A DNA stretch of 64,000 nt from Coriaria nepalensis (Eukaryota > Streptophyta > Magnoliopsida > Cucurbitales > Coriariaceae): the NCBI GenBank assembly GCA_027186245.1, contig CP114483.1, positions 13,784,220 to 13,848,219 on the forward strand. The letters are read 5' to 3'. The notes below the pieces were generated by a model that was given only the letters and a program-made list of their open reading frames with translations, was not told the origin of the DNA and made no database searches. Positions 1 through 13,900 of this stretch are shown here, piece after piece; position 1 is the stretch's first letter, and each line of letters begins with the position of its first letter. Made by a program: the position numbers and the translations under genes.

Positions 1-302
1 GATATGCTCTTTCAGGCTAAAATAATGCATTGTTGTATTCAATAGATTAATTGCAGGTTATGTAAGAAAATCATGTTTGAAGGGCAAAAATATAATTCGT
101 TCGGATTCATTTATAATGATTTAATGACTAGAAGAGCCTCAATGACATTCTTTTAAGGCTAAGTAAATGTATAGTTGCCTACAATAGATCAACTGCAAGT
201 TATGCACGAAAGACATGTTTAAAAGACGAATTTCATCTGAAGTGATTTAGAATGATTTAATGAGTAAAAGAGATGCAATAATATGACTTTAACACTAAAA
301 AA

Positions 303-445
303 ATGCATAGTTGCCTTCAGTAGATCAATTGCAAGTTATGGATGAAAGTCGTGTATTAAATGCAAAAATAGAATTAGTTCGAAGTGTTTTCAAACAATTT
401 AATGATCTGAAAAGACTGAATGATATGCTCTTTCAGGCTAAAATA
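303..445 (+). repeat. Sub-repeat 1 of the monomer (143 bp)
   Basis: Opens with ATGCATAGTTGCC and the core CAGTAGATCAATTGCAAG. Its core matches that of sub-repeat 3 at 38 of 41 positions when the CTTCAA form of sub-repeat 3 is used (hand count). Its second half is the most variable part of the monomer and carries the class markers: GCAAAAATAG or GCGAAAATAG, TTAGTTCG or CTAGTTCG, TCAAACAA or TCAAATAA or TCTAACAA. It ends with a degenerate AATTTAATGATC box that matches the end boxes of the other two sub-repeats. Confidence 0.88.
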
Positions 446-587
446 ATGCATTGTTGTATTCAATAGATTAATTGCAGGTTATGTAAGAAAATCATGTTTG
501 AAGGGCAAAAATATAATTCGTTCGGATTCATTTATAATGATTTAATGACTAGAAGAGCCTCAATGACATTCTTTTAAGGCTAAGTAA
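446..587 (+). repeat. Sub-repeat 2 of the monomer (142 bp)
   Basis: Opens with ATGCATTGTTGTATTCAATAG and the core ATTAATTGCAGGTTATG. It is the most divergent of the three sub-repeats but also the most uniform across monomers: its core TTATGTAAGAAAATCATG is unchanged in nearly all copies. The few exceptions I saw are near 11045, 21184, 42280, 48998, 49414, 59937 and 61201. It ends with AATGATTTAATGACTAG, the same box that ends sub-repeat 3. Confidence 0.88.
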
Positions 588-727
588 ATGTATAGTTGCC
601 TACAATAGATCAACTGCAAGTTATGCACGAAAGACATGTTTAAAAGACGAATTTCATCTGAAGTGATTTAGAATGATTTAATGAGTAAAAGAGATGCAAT
701 AATATATATGACTTTAACACTAAAAAA
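588..727 (+). repeat. Sub-repeat 3 of the monomer (136 or 140 bp)
   Basis: Opens with ATGTATAGTTGCC and the core AATAGATCAACTGCAAG, and ends with AATGATTTAATGAGTAAAAG followed by an AT-rich tail. The length is 136 bp normally and 140 bp when the tail has the extra ATAT. In 419-bp units this sub-repeat has two 1-bp losses (GATCACTGC and GTCATTTC). It is the sub-repeat that is missing from the three 285-bp units. Confidence 0.88.
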
Positions 728-3700
728 GTGCATAGTTGCCTTTAGTAGATCAATTGCAAGTTATGCGTGAAAGTCGTGTATTAAATGCGAAAATAGAATT
801 AGTTCGAAGTGCTTTCAAATAATTTAATTATCTGAAAAGACTGAATGATATGCTTTTTAAGGCTAAAATAATGCATTGCTGTATTCAATAGATTAATTGC
901 AGGTTATGTAAGAAAATCATGTTTGAAGGGCAAAAATATATTTCATCCGAATTCATTTATAATGATTTAAGGACTAGAAGAGCCTAAATGACATGATTTT
1001 AACGCTAAGTAAATGTATAGTTGCCTTCAATAGATCAACTGCAAGTTATGCACGAAAGACATGTTTAAAAGACGAATTTCATCTGAAGTGATTTAGAATG
1101 ATTTAATGAGTAAAAGAGATGCAATAATATGACTTTAACACTAAAAAAATGCATAGTTGCCTTCAGTAGATCAATTGCAAGTTATGCATGAAAGTCGTGT
1201 ATTAAATGCAAAAATAGAATTAGTTCGAAGTGTTTTCAAACAATTTAATGATCTGAAAAGACTGAATGATATGCTCTTTCAGGCTAAAATAATGCATTGT
1301 TGTATTCAATAGATTAATTGCAGGTTATGTAAGAAAATCATGTTTGAAGGGAAAAAATATAATTCGTTCGGATTCATTTATATTGATTTAATGACTAGAA
1401 GAGCCTCAATGACATTCTTTTAAGGCTAAGTAAATGTATACTTGCCTACAATAGATCAACTGCAAGTTATGCACGAAAGACATGTTTAAAAGACGAATTT
1501 CATCTGAAGTGATTTAGAATGATTTAATGAGTAAAAGAGATGCAATAATATATATGACTTTAACACTAAAAAAATGCATAGTTGCCTTTAGTAGATCAAT
1601 TGCAAGTTATGCGTGAAAGTCGTGTATAAAATGCGAAAATAGAATTAGTTCGAAGTGCTTTCAAATAATTTAATTATCTGAAAAGACTAAATGATATGCT
1701 CTTTAAGGCTAAAATAATGCATTGCTGTATTCAATAGATTAATTGCAGGTTATGTAAGAAAATCATGTTTAAACGGCAAAAATATAATTCATCCAAATTC
1801 ATTTATAATGATTTAAGGACTAGAAGAACCTCAATGACATGATTTTAACGCTAAGTAAATGTATAGTTGCCTTCAATAGATCAATTGCAAGTTATGCACG
1901 AAAGACATGTTTAAAAGACGAATTTCATCTGAAGTGATTTAGAATGATTTAAAGAGTAAAAGAGATGCAATAATATGACTTTAACACTAAAAAAATGCAT
2001 AGTTGCCTTCAGTAGATCAATTGCAAGTTATGCATGAAAGTCGTGTATTAAATACAAAAATAGAATTAGTTCGAAGTGTTTTCAAACAATTTAATGATCT
2101 GAAAAGACTGAATGATATGCTCTTTCAGGCTAAAATAATGCATTGTTGTATTCAATAGATTAATTGCAGGTTATGTAAGAAAATCATGTTTGAAGGGCAA
2201 AAATATAATTCGTTCGGATTCATTTATAATGATTTAATGACTAGAAGAGCCTCAATGACATTCTTTTAAGGCTAAGTAAATGTATAGTTGCCTACAATAG
2301 ATCAACTGCAAGTTATGCACGAAAGACATGTTTAAAAGACGAATTTCATCTGAAGTGATTTAGAATGATTTAATGAGTAAAAGAGATGCAATAATATGAC
2401 TTTAACACTAAAAAAATGCATAGTTGCCTTCAGTAGATCAATTGCAAGTTATGGATGAAAGTCGTGTATTAAATGCAAAAATAGAATTAGTTCGAAGTGT
2501 TTTCAAACAATTTAATGATCTGAAAAGACTGAATGATATGCTCTTTCAGGCTAAAATAATGCATTGTTGTATTCAATAGATTAATTGCAGGTTATGTAAG
2601 AAAATCATGTTTGAAGGGCAAAAATATAATTCGTTCGGATTCATTTATAATGATTTAATGACTAGAAGAGCCTCAATGACATTCTTTTAAGGCTAAGTAA
2701 ATGTATAGTTGCCTACAATAGATCAACTGCAAGTTATGCACGAAAGACATGTTTAAAAGACGAATTTCATCTGAAGTGATTTAGAATGATTTAATGAGTA
2801 AAAGAGATGCAATAATATATATGACTTTAACACTAAAAAAGTGCATAGTTGCCTTTAGTAGATCAATTGCAAGTTATGCGTGAAAGTCGTGTATTAAATG
2901 CGAAAATAGAATTAGTTCGAAGTGCTTTCAAATAATTTAATTATCTGAAAAGACTGAATGATATGCTTTTTAAGGCTAAAATAATGCATTGCTGTATTCA
3001 ATAGATTAATTGCAGGTTATGTAAGAAAATCATGTTTGAAGGGCAAAAATATATTTCATCCGAATTCATTTATAATGATTTAAGGACTAGAAGAGCCTAA
3101 ATGACATGATTTTAACGCTAAGTAAATGTATAGTTGCCTTCAATAGATCAACTGCAAGTTATGCACGAAAGACATGTTTAAAAGACGAATTTCATCTGAA
3201 GTGATTTAGAATGATTTAATGAGTAAAAGAGATGCAATAATATGACTTTAACACTAAAAAAATGCATAGTTGCCTTCAGTAGATCAATTGCAAGTTATGC
3301 ATGAAAGTCGTGTATTAAATGCAAAAATAGAATTAGTTCGAAGTGTTTTCAAACAATTTAATGATCTGAAAAGACTGAATGATATGCTCTTTCAGGCTAA
3401 AATAATGCATTGTTGTATTCAATAGATTAATTGCAGGTTATGTAAGAAAATCATGTTTGAAGGGAAAAAATATAATTCGTTCGGATTCATTTATATTGAT
3501 TTAATGACTAGAAGAGCCTCAATGACATTCTTTTAAGGCTAAGTAAATGTATACTTGCCTACAATAGATCAACTGCAAGTTATGCACGAAAGACATGTTT
3601 AAAAGACGAATTTCATCTGAAGTGATTTAGAATGATTTAATGAGTAAAAGAGATGCAATAATATATATGACTTTAACACTAAAAAAATGCATAGTTGCCT

Positions 3701-6700
3701 TTAGTAGATCAATTGCAAGTTATGCGTGAAAGTCGTGTATAAAATGCGAAAATAGAATTAGTTCGAAGTGCTTTCAAATAATTTAATTATCTGAAAAGAC
3801 TAAATGATATGCTCTTTAAGGCTAAAATAATGCATTGCTGTATTCAATAGATTAATTGCAGGTTATGTAAGAAAATCATGTTTAAACGGCAAAAATATAA
3901 TTCATCCAAATTCATTTATAATGATTTAAGGACTAGAAGAACCTCAATGACATGATTTTAACGCTAAGTAAATGTATAGTTGCCTTCAATAGATCAATTG
4001 CAAGTTATGCACGAAAGACATGTTTAAAAGACGAATTTCATCTGAAGTGATTTAGAATGATTTAAAGAGTAAAAGAGATGCAATAATATGACTTTAACAC
4101 TAAAAAAATGCATAGTTGCCTTCAGTAGATCAATTGCAAGTTATGCATGAAAGTCGTGTATTAAATACAAAAATAGAATTAGTTCGAAGTGTTTTCAAAC
4201 AATTTAATGATCTGAAAAGACTGAATGATATGCTCTTTCAGGCTAAAATAATGCATTGTTGTATTCAATAGATTAATTGCAGGTTATGTAAGAAAATCAT
4301 GTTTGAAGGGCAAAAATATAATTCGTTCGGATTCATTTATAATGATTTAATGACTAGAAGAGCCTCAATGACATTCTTTTAAGGCTAAGTAAATGTATAG
4401 TTGCCTACAATAGATCAACTGCAAGTTATGCACGAAAGACATGTTTAAAAGACGAATTTCATCTGAAGTGATTTAGAATGATTTAATGAGTAAAAGAGAT
4501 GCAATAATATGACTTTAACACTAAAAAAATGCATAGTTGCCTTCAGTAGATCAATTGCAAGTTATGGATGAAAGTCGTGTATTAAATGCAAAAATAGAAT
4601 TAGTTCGAAGTGTTTTCAAACAATTTAATGATCTGAAAAGACTGAATGATATGCTCTTTCAGGCTAAAATAATGCATTGTTGTATTCAATAGATTAATTG
4701 CAGGTTATGTAAGAAAATCATGTTTGAAGGGCAAAAATATAATTCGTTCGGATTCATTTATAATGATTTAATGACTAGAAGAGCCTCAATGACATTCTTT
4801 TAAGGCTAAGTAAATGTATAGTTGCCTACAATAGATCAACTGCAAGTTATGCACGAAAGACATGTTTAAAAGACGAATTTCATCTGAAGTGATTTAGAAT
4901 GATTTAATGAGTAAAAGAGATGCAATAATATATATGACTTTAACACTAAAAAAGTGCATAGTTGCCTTTAGTAGATCAATTGCAAGTTATGCGTGAAAGT
5001 CGTGTATTAAATGCGAAAATAGAATTAGTTCGAAGTGCTTTCAAATAATTTAATTATCTGAAAAGACTGAATGATATGCTTTTTAAGGCTAAAATAATGC
5101 ATTGCTGTATTCAATAGATTAATTGCAGGTTATGTAAGAAAATCATGTTTGAAGGGCAAAAATATATTTCATCCGAATTCATTTATAATGATTTAAGGAC
5201 TAGAAGAGCCTAAATGACATGATTTTAACGCTAAGTAAATGTATAGTTGCCTTCAATAGATCAACTGCAAGTTATGCACGAAAGACATGTTTAAAAGACG
5301 AATTTCATCTGAAGTGATTTAGAATGATTTAATGAGTAAAAGAGATGCAATAATATGACTTTAACACTAAAAAAATGCATAGTTGCCTTCAGTAGATCAA
5401 TTGCAAGTTATGCATGAAAGTCGTGTATTAAATGCAAAAATAGAATTAGTTCGAAGTGTTTTCAAACAATTTAATGATCTGAAAAGACTGAATGATATGC
5501 TCTTTCAGGCTAAAATAATGCATTGTTGTATTCAATAGATTAATTGCAGGTTATGTAAGAAAATCATGTTTGAAGGGAAAAAATATAATTCGTTCGGATT
5601 CATTTATATTGATTTAATGACTAGAAGAGCCTCAATGACATTCTTTTAAGGCTAAGTAAATGTATACTTGCCTACAATAGATCAACTGCAAGTTATGCAC
5701 GAAAGACATGTTTAAAAGACGAATTTCATCTGAAGTGATTTAGAATGATTTAATGAGTAAAAGAGATGCAATAATATATATGACTTTAACACTAAAAAAA
5801 TGCATAGTTGCCTTTAGTAGATCAATTGCAAGTTATGCGTGAAAGTCGTGTATAAAATGCGAAAATAGAATTAGTTCGAAGTGCTTTCAAATAATTTAAT
5901 TATCTGAAAAGACTAAATGATATGCTCTTTAAGGCTAAAATAATGCATTGCTGTATTCAATAGATTAATTGCAGGTTATGTAAGAAAATCATGTTTAAAC
6001 GGCAAAAATATAATTCATCCAAATTCATTTATAATGATTTAAGGACTAGAAGAACCTCAATGACATGATTTTAACGCTAAGTAAATGTATAGTTGCCTTC
6101 AATAGATCAATTGCAAGTTATGCACGAAAGACATGTTTAAAAGACGAATTTCATCTGAAGTGATTTAGAATGATTTAAAGAGTAAAAGAGATGCAATAAT
6201 ATGACTTTAACACTAAAAAAATGCATAGTTGCCTTCAGTAGATCAATTGCAAGTTATGCATGAAAGTCGTGTATTAAATACAAAAATAGAATTAGTTCGA
6301 AGTGTTTTCAAACAATTTAATGATCTGAAAAGACTGAATGATATGCTCTTTCAGGCTAAAATAATGCATTGTTGTATTCAATAGATTAATTGCAGGTTAT
6401 GTAAGAAAATCATGTTTGAAGGGCAAAAATATAATTCGTTCGGATTCATTTATAATGATTTAATGACTAGAAGAGCCTCAATGACATTCTTTTAAGGCTA
6501 AGTAAATGTATAGTTGCCTACAATAGATCAACTGCAAGTTATGCACGAAAGACATGTTTAAAAGACGAATTTCATCTGAAGTGATTTAGAATGATTTAAT
6601 GAGTAAAAGAGATGCAATAATATGACTTTAACACTAAAAAAATGCATAGTTGCCTTCAGTAGATCAATTGCAAGTTATGGATGAAAGTCGTGTATTAAAT

Positions 6701-7487
6701 GCAAAAATAGAATTAGTTCGAAGTGTTTTCAAACAATTTAATGATCTGAAAAGACTGAATGATATGCTCTTTCAGGCTAAAATAATGCATTGTTGTATTC
6801 AATAGATTAATTGCAGGTTATGTAAGAAAATCATGTTTGAAGGGCAAAAATATAATTCGTTCGGATTCATTTATAATGATTTAATGACTAGAAGAGCCTC
6901 AATGACATTCTTTTAAGGCTAAGTAAATGTATAGTTGCCTACAATAGATCAACTGCAAGTTATGCACGAAAGACATGTTTAAAAGACGAATTTCATCTGA
7001 AGTGATTTAGAATGATTTAATGAGTAAAAGAGATGCAATAATATATATGACTTTAACACTAAAAAAGTGCATAGTTGCCTTTAGTAGATCAATTGCAAGT
7101 TATGCGTGAAAGTCGTGTATTAAATGCGAAAATAGAATTAGTTCGAAGTGCTTTCAAATAATTTAATTATCTGAAAAGACTGAATGATATGCTTTTTAAG
7201 GCTAAAATAATGCATTGCTGTATTCAATAGATTAATTGCAGGTTATGTAAGAAAATCATGTTTGAAGGGCAAAAATATATTTCATCCGAATTCATTTATA
7301 ATGATTTAAGGACTAGAAGAGCCTAAATGACATGATTTTAACGCTAAGTAAATGTATAGTTGCCTTCAATAGATCAACTGCAAGTTATGCACGAAAGACA
7401 TGTTTAAAAGACGAATTTCATCTGAAGTGATTTAGAATGATTTAATGAGTAAAAGAGATGCAATAATATGACTTTAACACTAAAAAA

Positions 7488-7908
7488 ATGCATAGTTGCC
7501 TTCAGTAGATCAATTGCAAGTTATGCATGAAAGTCGTGTATTAAATGCAAAAATAGAATTAGTTCGAAGTGTTTTCAAACAATTTAATGATCTGAAAAGA
7601 CTGAATGATATGCTCTTTCAGGCTAAAATAATGCATTGTTGTATTCAATAGATTAATTGCAGGTTATGTAAGAAAATCATGTTTGAAGGGCAAAAATATA
7701 ATTAATCCGAATTCATTTATAATGATTTAAGGACTAGAAGAGCCTCAATGACATGATTTTAACGCTAAGTAAATGTATAGTTGCCTACAATAGATCAACA
7801 GCAAGTTATGCACGAAAGACATGTTTAAAAGACGAATTTCATCTGAAGTGATTTAGAATGATTTAATGAGTAAAAGAGATGCAATAATATGACTTTAACA
7901 CTAAAAAA
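7488..7908 (+). repeat. Chimeric class A/B monomer at the edge of the 2113-bp block
   Basis: The first part is class A (TTTCAGGCT, TGTTGTATTC). The end is class B (TAATCCGAATTC, TTAAGGACTAG, GATTTTAACG). The switch lies between about 7643 and 7704, a tract that contains the invariant core of sub-repeat 2. It also lacks the ATAT insertion that class A units at this phase normally carry. It marks the boundary between the homogenised 2113-bp block and the more varied array to the right. Confidence 0.8.
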
Positions 7909-10900
7909 ATGCATAGTTGCCTTCAGTAGATCAATTGCAAGTTATGCATGAAAGTCGTGTATTAAATGCAAAAATAGAATTAGTTCGAAGTGTTTTCAAA
8001 CAATTTAATGATCTGAAAAGACTGAATGATATGCTCTTTCAGGCTAAAATAATGCATTGTTGTATTCAATAGATTAATTGCAGGTTATGTAAGAAAATCA
8101 TGTTTGAAGGGCAAAAATATAATTCGTTCGGATTCATTTATAATGATTTAATGACTAGAAGAGCCTCAATGACATTCTTTTAAGGCTAAGTAAATGTATA
8201 GTTGCCTACAATAGATCAACTGCAAGTTATGCACGAAAGACATGTTTAAAAGACGAATTTCATCTGAAGTGATTTAGAATGATTTAATGAGTAAAAGAGA
8301 TGCAATAATATATATGACTTTAACACTAAAAAAATGCATAGTTGCCTTTAGTAGATCAATTGCAAGTTATGCGTGAAAGTTGTGTATTAAATGCGAAAAT
8401 AGAATTAGTTCGAAGTGCTTTCAAATAATGTAATTATCTGAAAAGACTGAATGATATGCTCTTTAAGGCTAAAATAATGCATTGCTGTATTCAATAGATT
8501 AATTGCAGGTTATGTAAGAAAATCATGTTTGAAGGGCAAAAATATAATTCATCCGAATTCATTTATAATGATTTAAGGACTAGAAGAGCCTCAATGACAC
8601 GATTTTAACGCTAAGTAAATGTATAGTTGCCTTCAATAGATCAACTGCAAGTTATGCACAAAAGACATGTTTAAAAGACGAATTTCATCTGAAGTGATTT
8701 AGAATGATTTAATGAGTAAAAGAGATGCAATAATATGACTTTAACACTAGAAAAATGCATAGTTGCCTTCAGTAGATCAATTGCAAGTTATGCATGAAAG
8801 TCGTGTATTAAATGAAAAATAGAATTAGTTCGAAGTGTTTTCAAACAATTTAATGATCTGAAAAGACTGAATGATATGCTCTTTCAGGCTAAAATAATGC
8901 ATTGTTGTATTCAATAGATTAATTGCAGGTTATGTAAGAAAATCATGTTTGAAGGGCAAAAATATAATTCGTTCGGATTCATTTATAATGATTTAATGAC
9001 TAGAAGAGCCTCAATGACATTCTTTTAAGGCTAAGTAAATGTATAGTTGCCTACAATAGATCAACTGCAAGTTATGCACGAAAGACATGTTTAAAAGACG
9101 AATTTCATCTGAAGTGATTTAGAATGATTTAATGAGTAAAAGAGATGCAATAATATATATGACTTTAACACTAAAAAAGTGCATAGTTGCCTTTAGTAGA
9201 TCAATTGCAAGTTATGCGTGAAAGTCGTGTATTAAATGCGAAAATAGAATTAGTTCGAAGTGCTTTCAAATAATTTAATTATCTGAAAAGACTGAATGAT
9301 ATGCTCTTTAAGGCTAAAATAATGCATTGCTGTATTCAATAGATTAATTGCAGGTTATGTAAGAAAATCATGTTTGAAGGGCAAAAATATAATTCATCCG
9401 AATTCATTTATAATGATTTAAGGACTAGAAGAGCCTAAATGACATGATTTTAACGCTAAGTAAATGTATAGTTGCCTTGAATTGATCAACTGCAAGTTAT
9501 GCACGAAAGACATGTTTAAAAGACGAATTTCATCTGAAGTGATTTAGAATGATTTAATGAGTAAAAGAGATGCAATAATATGACTTTAACACTAAAAAAA
9601 TGCATAGTTGCCTTCAGTAGATCAATTGCAAGTTATGCATGAAAGTCGTGTATTAAATGCAAAAATAGAATTAGTTCGAAGTGTTTTCAAACAATTTAAT
9701 GATCTGAGAAGCCTGAATGATATGCTCTTTCAGGCTAAAATAATGCATTGTTGTATTCAATAGATTAATTGCAGGTTATGTAAGAAAATCATGTTTGAAG
9801 GGCAAAAATATAATTCGTTCGGATTCATTTATAATGATTTAATGACTAGAAGAGCCTCAATGACATTCTTTTAAGGCTAAGTAAATGTATAGTTGCCTAC
9901 AATAGATCAACTGCAAGTTATGCACGAAAGACATGTTTAAAAGACGAATTTCATCTGAAGTGACTTAGAATGATTTAATGAGTAAAAGAGATGCAATAAT
10001 ATATATGACTTTAACACTAAAAAAATGCATAGGTGCCTTTAGTAGATCAATTGCAAGTTATGCGTGAAAGTCGTGTATTAAATGCGAAAATAGAATTAGT
10101 TCGAAGTGCTTTCAAATAATTTAATTATCTAAAAAGACTGAATGATATGCTCTTTAAGGCTAAAATAATGCATTGCTGTATTCAATAGATTAATTGCAGG
10201 TTATGTAAGAAAATCATGTCTGAAGGGCAAAAATATAATTCATCCGAATTCATTTATAATGATTTAAGGACTAGAAGAGCCTCAATGACATGATTTTAAC
10301 GCTAAGTAAATGTATAGTTGCCTTCAATAGATCAACTGCAAGTTATGCACGAAAGACATGTTTAAAAGACGAATTTCATCTGAAGTGATTTAGAACGATT
10401 TAATGAGTAAAAGAGATGCAATAATATGACTTTAACACTAAAAAAATGCATAGTTGCCTTTAGTAGATCAATTGCAAGTTATGCATGAAAGTCGTGTATT
10501 AAATGCAAAAATAGAATTAGTTTGAAGTGTTTTCAAACAATTTAATGATCTGAAAAGACTGAATGATATGCTCTTTCAGGCTAAAATAATGCATTGTTGT
10601 AATCAATAGATTAATTGCAGGTTATGTAAGAAAATCATGTTTGAAGGGCAAAAATATAATTCGTTCGGATTCATTTATAATGATTTAATGACTAGAAGAG
10701 CCTCAATGACACGATTTTAACGCTAAGTAAATGTATAGTTGCCTTCAATAGATCAACTGCAAGTTATGCACAAAAGACATGTTTAAAAGACGAATTTCAT
10801 CTGAAGTGATTCTGAATGATTTAATGAGTAAAAGAGGTGCAATAATATGACTTTAACACTAAAAAAATGCATAGTTGCCTTCAGTAAATCAATTGCAAGT

Positions 10901-13900
10901 TATGCATGAAAGTCTTGTATTAAATGCAAAAATAGAATTAGTTCGAAGTGTTTTCAAACAATTTAATGATCTGAAAAGACTAAATGATATGCTCTTTCAG
11001 GCTAAAATAATGCATTGTTGTATTCAATAGATTAATTGCAGGTTATGTACGAAAATCATGTTTGAATGGCAAAAATATAATTCGTTCGGATTCATTTATA
11101 ATGATTTAATGACTAGAAGAGCCTCAATGACATTCTTTTAAGGCTAAGTAAATGTATAGTTGCCTACAATAGACCAACTGCAAGTTATGCACGAAAGACA
11201 TGTTTAAAAGATGAATTTCATCTGAAGTGATTTAGAATGATTTAATGAGCAAAAGAGATGCAATAATATATATGACTTTAACACTAAAAAAATGCATAGT
11301 TGCCTTTAGTAGATCAATTGCAAGTTATGCGGGAAAGTCGTGTATTAAATGCGAAAATAGAATTAGTTCGAAGTGCTTTCAAATAATTTAATTATCTGAA
11401 AAGACTGAATGATATGCTCTTTAAGGCTAAAATAATGCATTGCTGTATTCAATAGATTAATTGCAGGTTATGTAAGAAAATCATGTTTGAAGGGCAAAAA
11501 TATAATTCATCCGAATTCATTTATAATAATTTAAGGACTAGAAGAGCCTCAATGACAGGATTTTAACGCTAAGTAAATGTATAGTTGCCTTCAATAGATC
11601 AACTGCAAGTTATGCACGAAAGACATGTTTAAAAGACGAATTTCATCTGAAGTGATTTAGAACGATTTAATGAGTAAAAGAGATGCAATAATATGACTTT
11701 AACACTAAAAAAATGCATAGTTGCCTTCAGTAAATCAATTGCAAGTTATGCATGAAAGTCGTGTATTAAATGCAAAAATAGAATTAGTTCGAAGTGTTTT
11801 CAAACAATTTAATGATCTGAAAAGACTAAATGATATGCTCTTTCAGGCTAAAATAATGCATTGTTGTATTCAATAGATTAATTGCAGGTTATGTACGAAA
11901 ATCATGTTTGAATGGAAAAAATATAATTCGTTCGGATTCATTTATAATGATTTAATGACTAGAAGAGCCTCAATGACATTCTTTTAAGGCTAAGTAAATG
12001 TATAGTTGCCTACAATAGATCAACAGCAAGTTATGCACGAAAGACATGTTTAAAAGACGAATTTCATCTGAAGTGATTTAGAATGATTTAATGAGTAAAA
12101 GAGATGCAATAATATGACTTTAACACTAAAAAAATGCATAGTTGCCTTCAGTAGATCAATTGCAAGTTATGCATGAAAGTCGTGTATGAAATGCAAAAAT
12201 AGAATTAGTTCGAAGTGTTTTCAAACAATTTAATGATCTGAAAAGACTGAATGATATGCTCTTTTAGGTTAAAATAATGCATTGTTGTATTCAATAGATT
12301 AATTGCAGGTTATGTAAGAAAATCATGTTTGAAGGGCAAAAATATAATTCATTCGGATTCATTTATAATGATTTAATGACTAGAAGAGCGTCAATGACAT
12401 TCTTTTAAGGCTAAGTAAATGTATAGTTGCCTACAATAGATCAACTGCAAGTTATGCACGAAAGACATGTTTAAAAGACGAATTTCATCTGAAGTGACTT
12501 AGAATGATTTAATGAGTAAAAGAGATGCAATAATATATATGACTTTAACACTAAAAAAATGCATAGGTGCCTTTAGTAGATCAATTGCAAGTTATGCGTG
12601 AAAGTCGTGTATTAAATGCGAAAATAGAATTAGTTCGAAGTGCTTTCAAATAATTTAATTATCTAAAAAGACTGAATGATATGCTCTTTAAGGCTAAAAT
12701 AATGCATTGCTGTATTCAATAGATTAATTGCAGGTTATGTAAGAAAATCATGTTTAAAGGGCAAAAATATAATTCATCCGAATTCATTTATAATAATTTA
12801 AGGACTAGAAGAGCCTCAATGACATGATTTTAATGCTAAGTAAATGTATAGTTGCCTTCAATAGATCAACTGCAAGTTATGCACGAAAGACATGTTTAAA
12901 AGACGAATTTCATCTGAAGTGATTTAGAATGATTTAATGAGTAAAAGAGATGCAATAATATGACTTTAACACTAAAAAAATGCATAGTTGCCTTCAGTAG
13001 ATCAATTGCAAGTTATGCATGAAAGTCGTGTATTAAATGCAAAAATAGAATTAGTTCGAAGTGTTTTCAAACAATTTAATGATCTGAAAAGACTGAATGA
13101 TATGCTCTTTCAGGCTAAAATAATGCATTGTTGTATTCAATAGATTAATTGCAGGTTATGTAAGAAAATCATGTTTGAAGGGCAAAAATATAATTCGTTC
13201 GGATTCATTTATAATGATTTAATGACTAGAAGAGCCTCAATGACATTCTTTTAAGGGTAAGTAAATGTATAGTTTCCTACAATAGATCAACTGCAAGTTA
13301 TGCACGAAAGACATGTTTAAAAGACGAATCTCATCTGAAGTGATTTAGAATGATTTAATGAGTAAAAGAGATGCAATAATATATATGACTTTAACACTAA
13401 AAAAATGCATAGTTGCCTTTAGTAGATCAATTGCAAGTTATGCGGGAAAGTCGTGTATTAAATGCGAAAATAGAATTAGTTCGAAGTGCTTTCAAATAAT
13501 TTAATTATCTGAAAAGACTGAATGATATGCTCTTTAAGGCTAAAATAATGCATTGCTGTATTCAATAGATTAATTGCAGGTTATGTAAGAAAATCATGTT
13601 TGAAGGGCAAAAATATAATTCATCCGAATTCATTTATAATGATTTAAGGACTAGAAGAGCCTCAATGACATGATTTTAACGCTAAGTAAATGTATAGTTG
13701 CCTTCAATAGATCAACTGCAAGTTATGCACGAAAGACATGTTTAAAAGACGAATTTCCTCTTAAGTGATTCTGAATGATTTAATGAGTAAAAGAGGTGCA
13801 ATAATATCACTTTAACACTAAAAAAATGCATAGTTGCCTTCAGTAAATCAATTGCAAGTTATGCATGAAAGTCGTGTATTAAATGCAAAAATAGAATTAG

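Larger units (their letters stand above)
303..727 (+). repeat. Representative monomer (class A, 425 bp)
   Basis: First complete monomer, used here as the reference unit. It has three homologous sub-repeats at 303, 446 and 588. Class A markers are TTTCAGGCT, the pair CGTTCGGATTC (no EcoRI site) and ACATTCTTTTAAGGC. Near its 3' end, around 701-710, it carries an extra ATAT in the run AATATATATGAC, which makes the unit 425 bp instead of 421. Class A units usually alternate with class B units in the left half of the window, giving a dimer of about 846 bp. Confidence 0.9.
1..7690 (+). repeat. Pentameric higher-order repeat, 2113-bp period, 3.6 copies
   Basis: Landmarks 303, 2416, 4529 and 6642 are exactly 2113 bp apart. 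Unit lengths within each copy are 425, 421, 425, 421, 421. Diagnostic variants recur at the same phase: TTATGGATG in the first monomer, GTGCATAG before the second, GAAGGGAAAAAAT with TTATATTG in the third, GTGTATAAAATGCG with CATCCAAATTC in the fourth, and AAATACAAAAATAG in the fifth. I saw no difference between copies in the lines compared. Only the second monomer has GAATTC (949, 3062, 5175, 7288). The block ends inside the monomer at 7488, where the expected CGTTCGG is replaced by TAATCCG near 7704. Confidence 0.95.

Noticed and set aside
701..710. The AATATATATGAC run as a promoter TATA box
   Set aside because: It is a simple AT expansion present in some monomers and absent in others, with no ORF or conserved start nearby that would make use of it.
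303..727. A CENP-B box in the monomer
   Set aside because: The nearest string, ATTCGTTCGGATTC, lacks the required A and CGGG of the NTTCGNNNNANNCGGGN pattern at the correct spacing.
303..727. A retroelement or transposon origin with terminal repeats
   Set aside because: The monomer has no terminal inverted repeats, target duplications or polymerase motifs. Its internal similarity is explained by three direct sub-repeats.
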